From the NCBI GenBank assembly GCA_029215795.1, contig JARDYH010000002.1, positions 362,912,973 through 362,976,972 of the forward strand: 64,000 bases of DNA, read 5' to 3'. This stretch comes from Anniella stebbinsi. Its lineage: Eukaryota; Chordata; Lepidosauria; Squamata; Anniellidae. Shown here piece by piece: positions 11,956-22,176 of this stretch. The notes beneath the pieces are model-generated. The model saw nothing but the letters and a program-made list of their open reading frames with translations, was not told the DNA's origin and did no database searches. Both the position numbers and the translations under genes were made by a program. How positions within the stretch are numbered: the first letter of the stretch is position 1; the number at the start of each line of letters is the position of its first letter.

Positions 11956-14900
11956 CTGCTGCTCTCAGACTACATCAAGCGCATGCGCTATTGCGAGTAC
12001 TTGGGCAAATACTTCTGCCAGTGCTGCCATGAGAATGCTCAAATGGCCATCCCCAGCCGCATCCTACGCAAGTGGGACTTCAGCAAATATTACATCAGCA
12101 ATTTCTCCAAGGACCTGCTGAGCAAGATCTGGAACGATCCTCTCTTCAACGTGCAGGACATCAACACCGCCCTCTACCGCAAGGTCAAGCCGCTCAACCA
12201 AGTCAGGGTAAGGCAGGCTGAGTCTGCGGCATGAAGACCATTTCTGCACGACAGATGCCTGTAGCGTTTGTACCCATTTATGTGTCAGGAGGACTCCTGC
12301 CCAAGCTGCCACAGGAACTACAGTTTGATGAGGGTGCTGAGAATTCTTTATTAGAGATCTCGACCCAGAACTACAGGTCCCAGAAATCCCCGGGAAGATA
12401 GAAAGACAGCTGGGCCTGTTTGTCTGTAGTGTGCCTTTGCCTTAATTGTATAAGGGGGAGAGGGGAACAAGTCAGGGGGAGGAGATTACTAGGCTCCCAC
12501 CATCAGCTATGGGAAGGCATCAGCGCGGCATCCTGTGTTCACAAATTCCTAACTCTAGGATTTCCCCCACTTCATTGTGGCATCGCTGTTACCCTCTTTA
12601 TCAGTGGATGTCTCTAGAAAAGTAATTGGGCTCTCAGTGTTTCACATTCTTGCCTTTCCTGAGTTCCAATATATGTAATGGAAGTGAAGACACCATGTTC
12701 TCTTATATTCTCCCCCCCTTCCTCCCATATCTGGCAATGTGTCATGCTGCTGCTGTGTGCAGGGCCCCAGATTTGTGCAGCTTCCTCTCACGTGTTTGGT
12801 GGGAGAGGTATTGCATGAATCTGATCCAAGCCTGTAGGCCTCCATGTCTGGCCTGTCTCATCCTTTACGTCAGGTCTGCCTCCGTCCTCTCGCTGCCCCT
12901 TAGACTTGGAGTTCTGTCCCCTTCCTTTGAAACCAGATGTTCCGTTGGGTTGTGGAACCTGGGTCTCTTTTGACATTGAGAGAGAGAGAGCACTCTTTCA
13001 TCTGGATGCTGCAAGAATGCATCCATGGTTCTTTTAAAGAGACCAGTCTGCTGAAAGAAACCTTCTGACCTGAGTTTTTTTGTCTCTTTGGTCATTTCCA
13101 GCTGCTGAGAATTCAGCTGTACCACATGAAGAACATGTTCAAGACCTGCCGCCTAGCTAAGCCGTAAGTACCAGGAAGGGGCTGCCGGGAAGGTTTCTCA
13201 TGGCCCAGCATCAGAGGTGGGGTGGTCAAGACAGCACATGCTAGGCAGGTTACAAGCAGCAGTGAGTTTCCCAGTGCACTCCACCCACTTCTAGGGCACG
13301 CTCTTGCACTGAAAAGCAATCCGAGTACGGTGTCTTGCGTAACACTTTACATACCAAGTTGAAAGCATTGCTCTTCTGTTCCTTTTTAACAGCTGCCTTT
13401 ATGCCCAGTCCTGAGCTTTGATCCAAGGCTGCTGTTGCATCTCCTTCTCCTCCTCCTCCTCCTCCTCCTCCTCCTCCTCCTCCTCCTCCTCCTCCTCCTC
13501 CTCCTCTCCCCCCCCCCGCCACACTAGGCCAAATGTGGGTGTGTTTTTCCACATTTGTGTATGTAGGTGAACAAAACCCATGTACGTTGTCAGGTGTGAA
13601 CATTGCACAAGTTATTTTTGCCAGGTGTTCACAGGTTGGAAAGCCATAACTGGCAGCACGTTCCCAGCAAGTGTACATCTACAAAAAATGGCAGATCATG
13701 CAGGGGTTTAAGTATACAGGGTTTCCTCACCCCCACCCCCAATGCTGGTACAAACCAGGATAGGGAAAATGTCATATTTGAAGCAGCACTTTTTGTGGCT
13801 TTCGGCAAGTCGCGTCCACCTTCTCTCAGTGTTAACTGGGAGGAGTACAGGCTCCACTGGGTTGTTAGGACAAAACCCAATAAAACCTGTAAAGCGTTTT
13901 TTGCAGAGGGTACTAGGTAATTAAAAAAAATTATTACATTTCTGTACCACCCAGAAGCTGAAGCTTTCTGGGCTGTTCATGTAAATGAAAAAATAGCCGT
14001 TCTAGAGTAAAGGTGCAGAAGGACAGCGAGGCCATAGCAGGGATGTTGTAGAACTATTCAATTTTAGGTAAATACCTTTCCTTTGCAACACTTAGGCTGC
14101 CTCTACAAGAGGCATTTAAAGCTCTTTCAAGGCGCATTAAAAATTTTACCTCTAGAAGAACGGAGCGCAAATTGGGCGTAGAGGCGCGTTTTCTCTCCGA
14201 TTATGCGCATTATTGAAGTTTTATTTTGCTCCAGCCGTTAAAGCGCATTTTGACTATGTGAACAAGCGATTCTCCACATTAACTACTTGTAATGCGCATT
14301 TGAAACAACCGGTAAGGTCACCTGTTGAGTGCTCAGTTACCTCCTGCATACAAGCATTTACGATAAAGTGCTTCCGAGAAGATGCGCATAATCGGAGGAA
14401 CAGGTGTCAAACGGAATCCATCTAGAGGGGGTCTACATCTGGCTGCAGTGTTTATTGGAGGGGAGGGGGAAGTTGCTTTTGACCCAGAATGTAGGCAGCT
14501 TTGTTGTGATCCTGAGCTGAGTTCCACGTTGCTCCTTCCCTGCAGGCTCCTGGATGCTTTTGATGCTGTGCCGGGTCACTTGACGGAGGATCTGCACCTC
14601 TATTCCTTAAATGACCTGAGCGCCACCAAGAAGGGGGAGCTCGTTCCCCGCTTGACGGAGCTCCTCAAGGCAGGAACCCTGCATGTGGAGACGTGCATGG
14701 TGGGTCACCTTATTACTCCCTCCCTCCTTTCAATTCCTTCATTTGTATGGTCTTTATTTCTCCACTGGGTCAGGTTTTAGTGCCAAAGTAAACATTTAGG
14801 GAAATCTGGGTTCTGGAAAGGCAGGTGTGTGTGCGTGTTTGGCGTGTATTAGGCATGCTGGGATGGCTGGTCTTAGCTGCCCTTCCTAGCAATAGTTGGG

Positions 14901-17628
14901 AAGTTTTGGGAAACTTTAGGAGCTAAGATTGAAACTTCAGTGGATGAACTATATGGCTATTGCCTATTTTGGTTATGGTAACATGTAATGATGCACACCT
15001 GTGCTTCAAACTTAAACCCGGTTCAGACTTGTTTGGAACAAGATTGGCTGCCATAGCTTCCCCCTACAAAGAACCCTGTGAGTGGTAGTAACAGCATTTG
15101 ATCTGTATAAAGTGGTTGTATTCAGTGGTAGCTTGATTTTCACGGGCAGCGTGTCTGGTTCCACAAGGCAGGGCACCCCATTTTCACCAATCCCGTCTAC
15201 CCGCTGCAGTCCATGTACCCCGATATAGCTGCTTCTGAGAATTGGGAGACCCTCTGGAATATCTGGAATATGATACGGAAGGCTGCAGTGGGTCTGTCGG
15301 GGGTGGTGGTTGGTGAATAGTGGGTGCCCCACCTTGCATGAACAGAAATGTTTTCTGCTAATACAAAAATTTTTTTTTTTATTATTATCACATTCATATC
15401 CCGCCTTTTTCCCTCCGAGGAACCCAAGGCGGCGTACATAATCCTCCTCCTCCTCTCCATTTTGTCCTCGCAACAACAACAACCCTGTGAGGTAGGTTGG
15501 GCTGAGAGTCTGTGACTGGCCCAAACTCACCCAGTGGCTTTCCATGGCCGAGTGGGGACTAGAACCCGGATCTCTCGACTCCCAGTCCAACACTTTAGCC
15601 ACTACACCACACTGCAGACCCGCACCCAGCCACCCACCCACCCCAGTCTTGTTGTAATCCTTATATATAGCACATAAACTAGCCAGAGTTGTTATTTCTA
15701 CATTGCCTGTTGTATGGCAGAAGCTCAGGGAGCATCGTTTGCCTAAAAAGCCCCAATGAGTTTAATGGCTGAAGCGAGATTTGAACTGGGGGAGTTTGTG
15801 TTTCATGGCTCAGCCGCTCCCCAGCTCATCATGGTACTGTTGAGATTATGGAAATTTAAGAATCAGTGCCTAGATTTGCTCGCTTTCCTCTTCCGTCTCT
15901 GCCCTTTTTCCTTTTGTATTCTGTCTATTAGGTTGTATGCCCATAGGCAGGGACCTTTTAATCTCTGTACAAGACTCAGAAAATTGTAGGCACTTTAAAG
16001 CAATTCATACATAATATCCATGGTAGCGAGGGAGGGAGTGAATAATCTCGCCAGAGATGGCTAGCCACCTTTCTGGACCAACAGCTCCCAAAGTTTCTTA
16101 GAAGCCCACAACCGTTACACAGGGAGGCTGGTAAGGCGGGACAGATGACCTGGCAACGGGAGGCCAAAGAGATCAGGAGATAGGGGGCTCAAGGAGACCA
16201 GGGAAATGGAGAGGGGGGATGTCCTGCAGAGCTAAAGAAAAGGAGGAACAGTATGTTTTGACTACGAAAGGATGTGCTGATTAAAAACAATTACAACAAT
16301 CCTTTCGGCATCACCTCACGTTTCTCCATTCTTGTAATGCCTGTCACACAACTTCCCACACAGATTTCAACTTCGGTATAGAGCAGTCTTCCTCAACCGG
16401 GTGCCTTCCGGATATATTGGATTGCAATTCCCATAACTCCCATGCTGGTTGGGAATTTTGGGAGTTGCAGTCCAACACATCTGGACGACACCAGGTAGAG
16501 AAAAGGGTGGCCACCGCCACATCTGTTTCAAATGACACAGGGCTTCCCTGGCTCCTCAGAAGTGGAACGCAAGGGGGATTGCAGCTTCTGCTGGCCTCCT
16601 TCGCTCACCTCCGCCTCTTTCTCTTTTCCCAGCTGTGCCAGGCCAAGGGCTTCATCTGTGAGTTCTGCCAGAATGAGGAGGACATCATCTTCCCCTTTGA
16701 GCTGAATAAGTGCAGGACGTGTGAAGGTAGGCGAGCCAACGGGAGCCACGGTCACTGGCGGGCAGGTGCCTGGTTGGATTCCATAGGGGGAATAATATTC
16801 CTGGTCCAGATAACTAGGATTCCCTGTGAAGAGGGGAATCACTATTAATTAAACTGATTTAATTTTAGGGTAGACAGGTGCTTGGCCTAGACGTCCGTTT
16901 CTTGTGCAGGACTTGCCAAGACACTTGGCGTCTTCGGCTGGCTACGTGGTATAGACAAAGGGCCTCCCTTGCAGCATTGCAGAGGATGCTGTAGTAGAGC
17001 CCTCAGGTTGCACGGGCATCCTTTGCGGCAAGAGGTCCCGGGATACCTGGAACACCTGCTGATTCGTCAATGACCCTAAAGCCGGAGTGGCGAACCGTTT
17101 TTCCTAGGCAGGGCCGTTGGCCCAGGGGGGAAATCAATTGGGGGCTGTTGCTGAAGGGGGCGGGGTGTTGGAGCCAAGTGGGTGGAGCTTGCAGCACTGC
17201 ATCTTTCTCTCTTTCTCGCTGCCACCCCACATGAAGTTAGGCTGAGGACCACAGGCTCTTTACTTCTTGCCACCCGGTTCGTTTTGCAAACCCGGTCTGG
17301 CCCTGGGTTTGTCCAGTTCTCTGTCAATGCTTCTGGTCCCTGCAGTTTAGACACGCAGGTGCGGTGGGACCGAGGCAGGCTCTTGGGTCCTGCGCTGTTT
17401 GCCCTCCCTGGACATTTGGCCTCTGACCCCCTGGTTTTTCTCTCGCCTGCAGAATGCAGAGCCTGCTACCACAAGGGCTGCTTCCGGTCTGGGGCCTGCC
17501 CCAAGTGCGAGCGGCTGCAAGCGCGGAGAGAGCTGCTGGCGAAGCAGAGCATGGAGGCCGACATCTCGGACTACGAGGAGGAGCAGGAGGCGGGGGAGGA
17601 AGAGGCCACAGCAGGAGCAGCCACGTGA
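958..17628 (+). CDS. RUBCN: RUBCN (Rubicon), 3' eleven coding exons (gene-level entry)
   Basis: Joined exons 958-1059, 2352-2426, 5055-5115, 6943-7075, 10201-10346, 11245-11309, 11969-12207, 13102-13163, 14546-14699, 16633-16726 and 17453-17628 give one open frame of 434 codons plus TGA. Every junction is AG/GT and phase-consistent. The protein matches, from memory of the family, the C-terminal half of Rubicon: a stretch around [11 protein letters not shown] and [13 protein letters not shown], then the Rubicon homology domain with its zinc-binding pairs (CAGC, CQCC, CEFC, CRTC, CPKC). Rubicon binds the Beclin-1/VPS34 complex and Rab7 on late endosomes and restrains autophagosome maturation; the Rubicon homology domain is the Rab7-binding part. 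The 5' half of the gene lies before this window. The gene is convergent with the photolyase gene. The acidic C-terminus after the last cysteine pair is typical. RUBCNL (Pacer) is the main alternative, but the exons upstream of the homology domain favour RUBCN. Confidence 0.95.
1998..2076. repeat. near-perfect 79-bp hairpin
   Basis: Arms ATTGCGGGCGATTCTGGGGC... and ...GCCCCGGAATCGCCCGCAAT of about 38 bp with a 3-4-bp loop; only one or two mismatches. Confidence 0.8.
2102..2178. mobile_element. 77-bp miniature foldback
   Basis: Inverted arms GAGCCTATCTACACTACTG and CAGTAGTGTAGATAGGCTC around TTAACCGGTTTAAAACTG. Confidence 0.6.
2352..2426 (+). CDS. RUBCN: RUBCN exon (window exon 2)
   Basis: Acceptor AG at 2350-2351, donor GT at 2427-2428, 75 nt, phase 1 in and out. 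It encodes [19 protein letters not shown] and onward, a serine-rich linker. The phase joins cleanly to the exons on both sides. Confidence 0.85.
2872..3216 (+). mobile_element. CR1 LINE 3' end
   Basis: It contains the CR1 3' consensus (GACATGAGGGCGCTCTTCAA, AGGTGGTGGGCTCTCCC, GGTTGGACTCGATGG) and ends in TTCTATGATTCTATGA. A severely 5'-truncated copy in a RUBCN intron. Confidence 0.9.
3217..5054. other. RUBCN intron, no feature recognised
   Basis: Mostly unique-looking DNA; no exon or named repeat is supported. Confidence 0.4.
5055..5115 (+). CDS. RUBCN: RUBCN short exon (window exon 3)
   Basis: A 61-nt exon found by phase logic: exon 2 leaves phase 1 and exon 4 needs phase 2, and this segment converts one to the other. 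It has a pyrimidine-rich tract before AG at 5053-5054 and a GTATGT donor at 5116. It encodes a basic, Ser-rich stretch beginning [16 protein letters not shown] infer the exon; an RNA read would settle it. Confidence 0.75.
5765..5835 (+). mobile_element. L2-like LINE 3' tail fragment
   Basis: CGCCCAGGGAGCTTCAGCTA then GGGCGATATAGAAATGAAAT, the common L2-type tail. Confidence 0.6.
6310..6800 (+). mobile_element. R4/Dong-like LINE 3' fragment
   Basis: After a (GTCATC)n stretch, the frame 6450-6759 encodes [24 protein letters not shown] and a [13 protein letters not shown] motif. These resemble the C-terminal end of R4-clade LINE proteins (pattern IDIA...D.NV...KY..L..E...W...V.IIPIV.G..G), known from lizards. 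Family call from memory; moderate. Confidence 0.6.
6366..6416. repeat. (ATC)n/(GTCATC)n microsatellite
   Basis: Interrupted CATCATCGTCATC units. Confidence 0.9.
6943..7075 (+). CDS. RUBCN: RUBCN exon (window exon 4)
   Basis: Acceptor AG at 6941-6942, donor GTAAGG at 7076, 133 nt ending in phase 0. It encodes the conserved [11 protein letters not shown] and [13 protein letters not shown] segment just before the Rubicon homology domain, which is nearly invariant in vertebrate Rubicon. The end of an R4-like LINE lies about 150 bp upstream. Confidence 0.93.
7343..7512. mobile_element. CAGTGG-ended hAT miniature element, copy 1
   Basis: Inverted ends CAGCGGCAGCTGGTGGCTC and GGAACCACCGGCTGCCACTG; flanks GTGATGAT and GTAATGAT (7 of 8). 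The inside is also palindromic (GAGTTTCAGTCAGGA / TTCTGACTGAAACCC). Confidence 0.85.
7758..7939. repeat. 64-bp inverted repeat with 54-bp spacer
   Basis: Arms 7758-7821 and 7876-7939 are 61/64 complementary (TCCATAGCAGACAACATCC at the outside, CTTTCCAGCTG at the inside). It does not match another repeat in the window. Confidence 0.85.
8275..8308 (+). mobile_element. Sauria SINE head fragment
   Basis: Only the tRNA head AGCCAGCGTGGTGTAGTGG and the following bases remain. Confidence 0.6.
8600..8835 (+). mobile_element. Sauria-type tRNA-derived SINE, full length
   Basis: It has a tRNA-like head with A box (GTGGTGTAGTGGTTAGAGTG) and B box (GGTTCAAGTCC), then the conserved body (CTCAGCCTAACCTACCTCAC, GGTTGTTGTGAGGATAAAAT) and a short AT-rich tail. 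This family is characteristic of squamates. Confidence 0.9.
8840..10200. other. RUBCN intron, no feature recognised
   Basis: Contains a short AAAAAGCTTTTT palindrome near 9450 but no exon. The ORFs here have no recognisable protein sense. Confidence 0.35.
10201..10346 (+). CDS. RUBCN: RUBCN exon (window exon 5)
   Basis: The acceptor TTACAG ends at 10200 and the donor GTAAGG starts at 10347. 146 nt, phase 0 in, two bases over. It encodes [18 protein letters not shown] and then a conserved [17 protein letters not shown] motif leading into the homology domain. Confidence 0.94.
10560..10830 (-). mobile_element. degenerate tRNA-derived SINE
   Basis: It contains GGGGCCTTCTGCATGCAAAG followed by CAAATGCTCT, matching the head of the 41735-41930 SINE. 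The rest is diverged. Confidence 0.45.
11245..11309 (+). CDS. RUBCN: RUBCN exon (window exon 6), start of Rubicon homology domain
   Basis: Acceptor AG at 11243-11244, donor GTGAGT at 11310, 65 nt. It encodes [20 protein letters not shown], which contains the first zinc-binding C-x2-C pair of the Rubicon homology domain. Confidence 0.95.
11692..11828. mobile_element. CCAGATGT-type foldback miniature element
   Basis: Inverted arms GTGGTCAGAAAGTAGATCTC and GAGATCTACCTTCTGCTTTC around paired ACTCCCAGA / TCTGGGAGT. Confidence 0.7.
11902..11953. repeat. (CT)n microsatellite, polypyrimidine tract of a RUBCN exon
   Basis: About 25 CT units ending 15 bp before the acceptor at 11967. Confidence 0.95.
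11969..12207 (+). CDS. RUBCN: RUBCN exon (window exon 7)
   Basis: Acceptor AG at 11967-11968, only about 15 bp after a long (CT)n run that forms its polypyrimidine tract; donor GTAAGG at 12208. It encodes [18 protein letters not shown] (cysteine cluster) and then the conserved [16 protein letters not shown] helices and [17 protein letters not shown]. The best-conserved Rubicon exon in the window. Confidence 0.97.
13102..13163 (+). CDS. RUBCN: RUBCN exon (window exon 8)
   Basis: 62 nt between TTTCCAG and GTAAGT. It encodes [20 protein letters not shown], a helical part of the homology domain. It leaves two bases and joins exon 9 in phase. Confidence 0.95.
13438..13506. repeat. (CTC)n microsatellite
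   Basis: More than 20 CTC units followed by a C run; the minus strand would read as poly-Glu or poly-Gly. Confidence 0.95.
14095..14430 (+). mobile_element. GCGCAT-rich miniature element, copy A
   Basis: It starts GGCTGCCTCTACAAGAGGC and carries many ATGCGCAT / AAAGCGCATT motifs. It is the inverted counterpart of 45849-46186. Confidence 0.7.
14546..14699 (+). CDS. RUBCN: RUBCN exon (window exon 9)
   Basis: Acceptor CTGCAG ends at 14545; donor GTGGGT starts at 14700. It encodes [20 protein letters not shown] and then a Lys/Glu-rich helix ending in VETCM. A GCGCAT-rich transposon copy lies just upstream at 14095-14430. Confidence 0.95.
15376..15620 (-). mobile_element. Sauria SINE, minus strand
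   Basis: The reverse complement of the SINE body (AACAACCCTGTGAGGTAGG), B box and A box (CCACTACACCAC). It ends at the head near 15620. Confidence 0.9.
16381..16508. mobile_element. CCAGATGT-type foldback miniature element
   Basis: Arms around CAATTCCCATAACTCCCATG and TTTTGGGAGTTGCAGTCCAA. Confidence 0.65.
16633..16726 (+). CDS. RUBCN: RUBCN exon (window exon 10)
   Basis: Acceptor CCCAG ends at 16632; donor GTAGGC starts at 16727. It encodes [19 protein letters not shown] and then [12 protein letters not shown]. Several cysteine pairs coordinate zinc in the homology domain, the part that contacts Rab7 in known Rubicon structures. Confidence 0.96.
17453..17628 (+). CDS. RUBCN: RUBCN last coding exon
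   Basis: Acceptor CTGCAG ends at 17452; the stop TGA is at 17626-17628. It encodes the final zinc-binding segment ([10 protein letters not shown] and [12 protein letters not shown]) followed by an acidic tail ([13 protein letters not shown]) and a short Ala/Thr end, as in other vertebrate Rubicons. Confidence 0.96.
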
Positions 17629-18480
17629 CGATTGACGGGCTGCACTTTGGGACGTGGCCTCTGCCTCCGGAGACTGAACTGACAGTGAACTCAAGCGGAC
17701 TCTTCCACGGCTCACAAGCTCAACCAGATGGCAGATCCCCAAAGGATCTTTTGCACTCGGCTTGGGAGGTTCGCCGTTCCTTTCCTTCTGAGCCACAGGC
17801 CCCGGGAGAGAACGGCCCGGTCACTACTGCTGCCACCAATGTTGATGCACTACGAAGCTGAGCTTCGCAGCCACCGCAAGGAAAGTAGCAGCTGGTTTTG
17901 CTTGTGTGTCTGGACTTGGGTGCCTGAACCTCGCCCCCTTCCGTCCGTCCGTCTGGTAGAAGCTGTCGGATGGTGATGGTCCCGCCAGGGGCTGAGCGAC
18001 TGGCAGAGTGCCAGAACCACTCCGAAAGGGAAAACCGCCCACTTGAATCGTTTCATTTCCTGAATTGGCTGCTGTGTGCCAGAAGAGGCAGCTGTTACTT
18101 GGTCTCTCTTTCGCCAAAACCACTCTGCCTATAACTCTGGGTTCTTTGCTGCTGAACTTCACTTATTCGACCCTTGTTTTGTGCCTGAAGTATTTACAAT
18201 GAGGTGGGGAAGCCAGAGAAGAAAGGGCACTAGGCCTTGTGGGGAACGGCCTAGCTACCACAAAAACAGCTGGGTTGATAGCCAGGAGGGGGAAGCCTTT
18301 GTAGGGCATGGTGGGGCTGAGTTGGGGCCATGCTTTCCCTACGTCCTCAAAATGATCTGCCTGCACCACCCCACCCCACACACTCACCAGCCCTACTTCT
18401 TCTCCTCCTCTCCCGTTTCTGTTCTCCCCACCTGCCTGAAATATCTGTTCCTAGCCAGAGAAGCGTGGGGATGTTGTAGG

Positions 18481-18603
18481 GCAAGGGTGGGCAAAAGGTA
18501 GATCTCCAGATGTTTTGGATTTCAACGCTCATTAGCCCCTGCCAGCATGGCCTAGGGTCAGGAATGCTGGGAGTTCAAACATCTGGGAATCGACTTTCTG
18601 GCC
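18481..18603. mobile_element. CCAGATGT-type foldback miniature element in the RUBCN 3' UTR
   Basis: AAGGGTGGGCAAAAGGTAGA to GGAATCGACTTTCTGGCC; the same family as 34225-34351. Confidence 0.65.
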
Positions 18604-19707
18604 TGCTCCTGTTGTAGGGAAGCAGATACTTCCTTGGATCAGAGAAAGGCGGGTTTCTGATGCAATTACTTAGTAGGCCCCGGCAGCTCTGGCGGTGCTG
18701 AGGGATTGCGATTCATGCCCTCGTTCTTGCAGGAGCATGGCAGGAATTGAGCTTTGGGCATGTGGGTGGCTCTTCTGGAGCATCTGGAGTGAGATGGTGC
18801 TCTGTGTGGATCTCCATCCCGTCTGCTCGGATTCTGGGCTGTAGCTGCTTGCCGTCGCTGCCCCGCCCCAGGTTTTAAGAAGCTTTCTCCTAGGAACCCT
18901 ATACTAGGCATCTCCTGCTTGCCATTGCTGCCCTGCTAGTTTTTAAGAAGCTTTCTCCTAGGAGCCCTTGCCCACCTCTGTCTCCACAACCTCGTTCCTC
19001 TGCAGGCAGCCAACAGAGAGCAGCCCATTGGGCCTCTTGCACCTCTCCAAGCCTGTGCCCCAACCCCCGCCCATCCCATTGCTCCTGTGCATTTCTTTCC
19101 TGTTTGTGAAGGCTGCTGGCAGCCGGTCCAAGACGCCATGTTTTCCTTGCGACACAGTACACAGATGTTAAGTCTGTGATACCAGCAGCCCCCTAGGAGC
19201 ATAAAGTGCAGGGGACGGGTGATGGTTCTGGTCAGGTTGTTGCTTCCTCTTTGTAAGCCATACATCTCTCTGACCTTACCCACCCAAGATGCTCATGGCA
19301 CAAGTGGATAACTTGAATGATCTTATCTGACCATCACCCTGCTCCTTGCTTGACTTCCCCTTCTGAGGAAAGCATGCCACACTCTTGTCAGCTTGGTGTG
19401 TGCTAGCATACTTCTGCCAAACTCCTTTAAGCGGGGTGTGCCCCCGCAGTTCCAGTGCAGGGAGAAATAAAATCGGCAGCTTCCTCAAGTCCCCCTTGTA
19501 CTGCGTGGGGTATATTTCCATTCCTGTGTACAATGCTGTCCCATTACTACTTAGCAAGCATGTTGAGCTGTGTAGTCTTTTGTGTGCATGTGTGTCTTTT
19601 TTGGAGTAATTATTTGTGTTGCTATCTGTGAGCTGGACATGTCTCTCCACCCTCCGCCCCACAGTATGGCCAGGCTTTCAAGGGCAGCTGAAGCTGGGGC
19701 CTTTGAA

Positions 19708-20026
19708 TAGGGTGACCATATGAAAAGGAGGACAGGCTTCTGTCTCTTTAACAGGTGTATAGAAAAGGGGATTTCAGCAGGTGTTGTTTGTACGCATGAA
19801 GCACCTGGTGAAATTCCGTATTCATCACAACAGTTAAAGCTGCAGGAGCCCTGCCTTCTTTTGTATCTAGACATGCTAGCTATACTCCTGCAGCTTTAAC
19901 TGTTTTGACGAAGAGGGGATTCCACCAGGTGCTGCATGCCTACAAAGGACACCTGCTGAAATTCCCTTTTCATTACAACTGTTAAAGATACAAGAGCCCT
20001 GTCCTCCTTTCCATATGGTCACCCTA
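19708..20026. mobile_element. hAT palindrome (TAGGGTGACC family) in RUBCN 3' UTR
   Basis: 319 bp with an exact 8-bp duplication CCTTTGAA at 19700-19707 and 20027-20034. Both arms carry the ATTTCAGCAGGTG / CACCTG[C/G]TGAAAT core. Confidence 0.93.
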
Positions 20027-22079
20027 CCTTTGAACCCCTCGCAGAGCTGTCAGAAATGAACAGTTGGTTTGTGGAAGTGCATGAAGGTTGGTGTTTTGCC
20101 TGAAGGTCAAAATAGCATGGAATATTGTCCCAAACAGGTAATTAAGACCAGGAGAAGGTGGAAATCTGGTTCAGGTGGTACAAACCTGAATCTCCTGAGG
20201 GCTGTTTCGTGCATGCTGCCTTTTTGGCAGAGACTGCAAGACCCATTTCCAACATTATATTTTTATTTTCGTGTGTGGGGCACACTGGTAAATCTGCTGA
20301 TTGAACTCCAATTAGAAATGGTATGCTATTGACAGGCAAAGTGAAATGGGCAGGAGGTTTGTAAGGTTTGAATTCATTAAGGAATTTCCTCTAAAGGGAG
20401 CGATTTCCTCACCTGCTCCTTTTTTGTTCACAGCTCACAAGATTGGTGGTTTTAACTCCTCAGCGTCTGATAGTGCGAGGAAGCTGCTCTTTCCTGCTTT
20501 GTCTTAGAATTGGCACTGGAAGATGCTGGTCCTGTTCCATGCCTTGCCAAGCCCATCTTGTAGTGTCTCTGACCTGGGCCTTTAGTGGGGTTGAAATATC
20601 TAGTGCATGCCTGACGCCTTCAAAGTATTGCAGAGGTCGCGTGCTGCCCACTTCCAGACTTTAGAAAGGAAATGCTGAAATAATTGGCCATGGAACATTC
20701 CGGACTGGTGGTGGTTTGCTTTGTATGTAGTCTGTCCGTGGGCAGGGAGGAAGTACTCCTGGAAAAAGCGATTGGATGGCCTGAGCAGGATAGCTGCTTG
20801 CATGATGGGAACGTAAGGGATGGAGATGCAGCAGAAAAACTCTGTTGACTGAGCGCATTTGAGTGTGGGTTGGATATTTTCCCTGCGATGGTTTTGCGTG
20901 ATGGCAGTGGGGTGGGACCCATCACCCTGCTCCGATGCAAGAACCACTCTGCCTGCTGTTATCCTCTGAGGGACCATTTGCCCAGTAGGCTTCTGGTTCC
21001 TGTGCAATTCCTACAAGAGCCTCATGCCATTCCCTTGAGATCGAAACCTCTTGTCTGAATGAAAACCTAAAGAAACTGGCTCCCCAGATACCTCTGGATC
21101 TATGATTTTTTAAAAACAAGCCTGAAAGCTTTTGCAGCATGGTGAAATCTTCGATCCAAGTTGACTTTGCCCCCTTCCCCACCCACGTCACAGAGAGCTT
21201 TTGATTTGATAACCTTTGAAAGATAACATCCATTCTCTGGGTAGCATTCACCAGCTCCCACGTTCTAGGTCTGCATCTTCTCCCTGCCACGCACACCATT
21301 GAAGTTTCCTTCTTGCCTGTCTCAGGACCAAATGACAGCTGTTCTCTGTCATGCGCTTAAACAACTATGCCCAACCCGATCATTTTAATTTTGGAGGGGA
21401 AAAGCTGCCATGGCCCTATTCTAGAGCAGGCTCTTGATCCAGGTTGGAGCCCCGCAGCTGCCTTTTCTCCTCCGAAAGAAAAGCTGGCCAGGTTGAGCGC
21501 GCTTGTCGAAACACGATTAGCATCACGCACGCTTTGGGCCCTCCCGTCTTGCCTCATTTGAAACATGCAAAAGATTGTCAAACCACCCAGCAGCTCTTTT
21601 GACTGATTCCCTCCTGCGCACTGCCTCTGAGTTGTGGACTTCTCAAGAAGTTTGGGTGTGCTGGTTTGTTAAGTTTTTGTAAGCACTTTTGGTACTCCGG
21701 GACATTTTTTTCCCCGTTTGCCAGCAAAGCCCTCTGTTTAATAGCTGTTTTCTAGAAGCACTGATTAAGTTTTAGAAGAGCCGACAGGTGGGTAGTAGGT
21801 TGCGTTTTATGTTCTGATGTTGAGAGTTCTTTCGGGAATGGCCAGAAAGCCCCAAAGGGAGGACTCCATGTACAGTGGAGGGGTTACGAAGCCAAACACC
21901 AATGAAGCTGTGGATCAAGTCCCGCTTGCCACCGTCTTGCAGAATGACTACTAGCCCTAAATATTGTAGATGGTATGTGGAAGCTCTTTGTAAAAGAAGA
22001 GTTGCAGTGTTCATTGAAACTGGATACCCATCTGCTGCTGCTGTTCTATTGCCTAGCATAACAGCGGAATGCCGTCCGT

Positions 22080-22085
22080 AATAAA
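22080..22085 (+). terminator. candidate RUBCN poly(A) signal
   Basis: AATAAA followed 20-45 bp later by a T/GT-rich stretch (GTTCTTTTTCTGGTGTTTTG), the usual arrangement of a vertebrate polyadenylation site. A transposon begins 92 bp further on. Confidence 0.5.
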
Positions 22086-22176
22086 CTACGTTTGAAAGAA
22101 GGCTGTTCTTTTTCTGGTGTTTTGCATCTGGCTGAATAATGGAATAATATTTCAGATTTGTAGATGCTAATGTAAT

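Larger units (their letters stand above)
17629..22105 (+). other. RUBCN: probable RUBCN 3' UTR
   Basis: There is no supported coding region between the RUBCN stop and an AATAAA at 22080. The stretch is mostly unique DNA with two insertions: a short foldback (18481-18603) and a 319-bp hAT palindrome (19708-20026). The extent is an inference from the downstream signal; a weaker AATAAA at 19466 could give a shorter form. Confidence 0.5.

Noticed and set aside
13250..13678. Minus-strand ORF with a long poly-Gly/poly-Glu run
   Set aside because: It is the (CTC)n microsatellite read in frame; no conserved flanks or splice logic.
15012..15641. 209-codon minus-strand ORF
   Set aside because: It runs through a Sauria SINE; the apparent protein is SINE sequence.
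19466..19471. Main RUBCN poly(A) site at AATAAA
   Set aside because: It lacks a clear downstream GT-rich element; the site at 22080 is better, though this one may be used in part.
19708..20026. Tc1/mariner-type element with TA duplication
   Set aside because: TA flanks are part of the TAGGG terminus; exact 8-bp duplications outside it in six copies show hAT instead.
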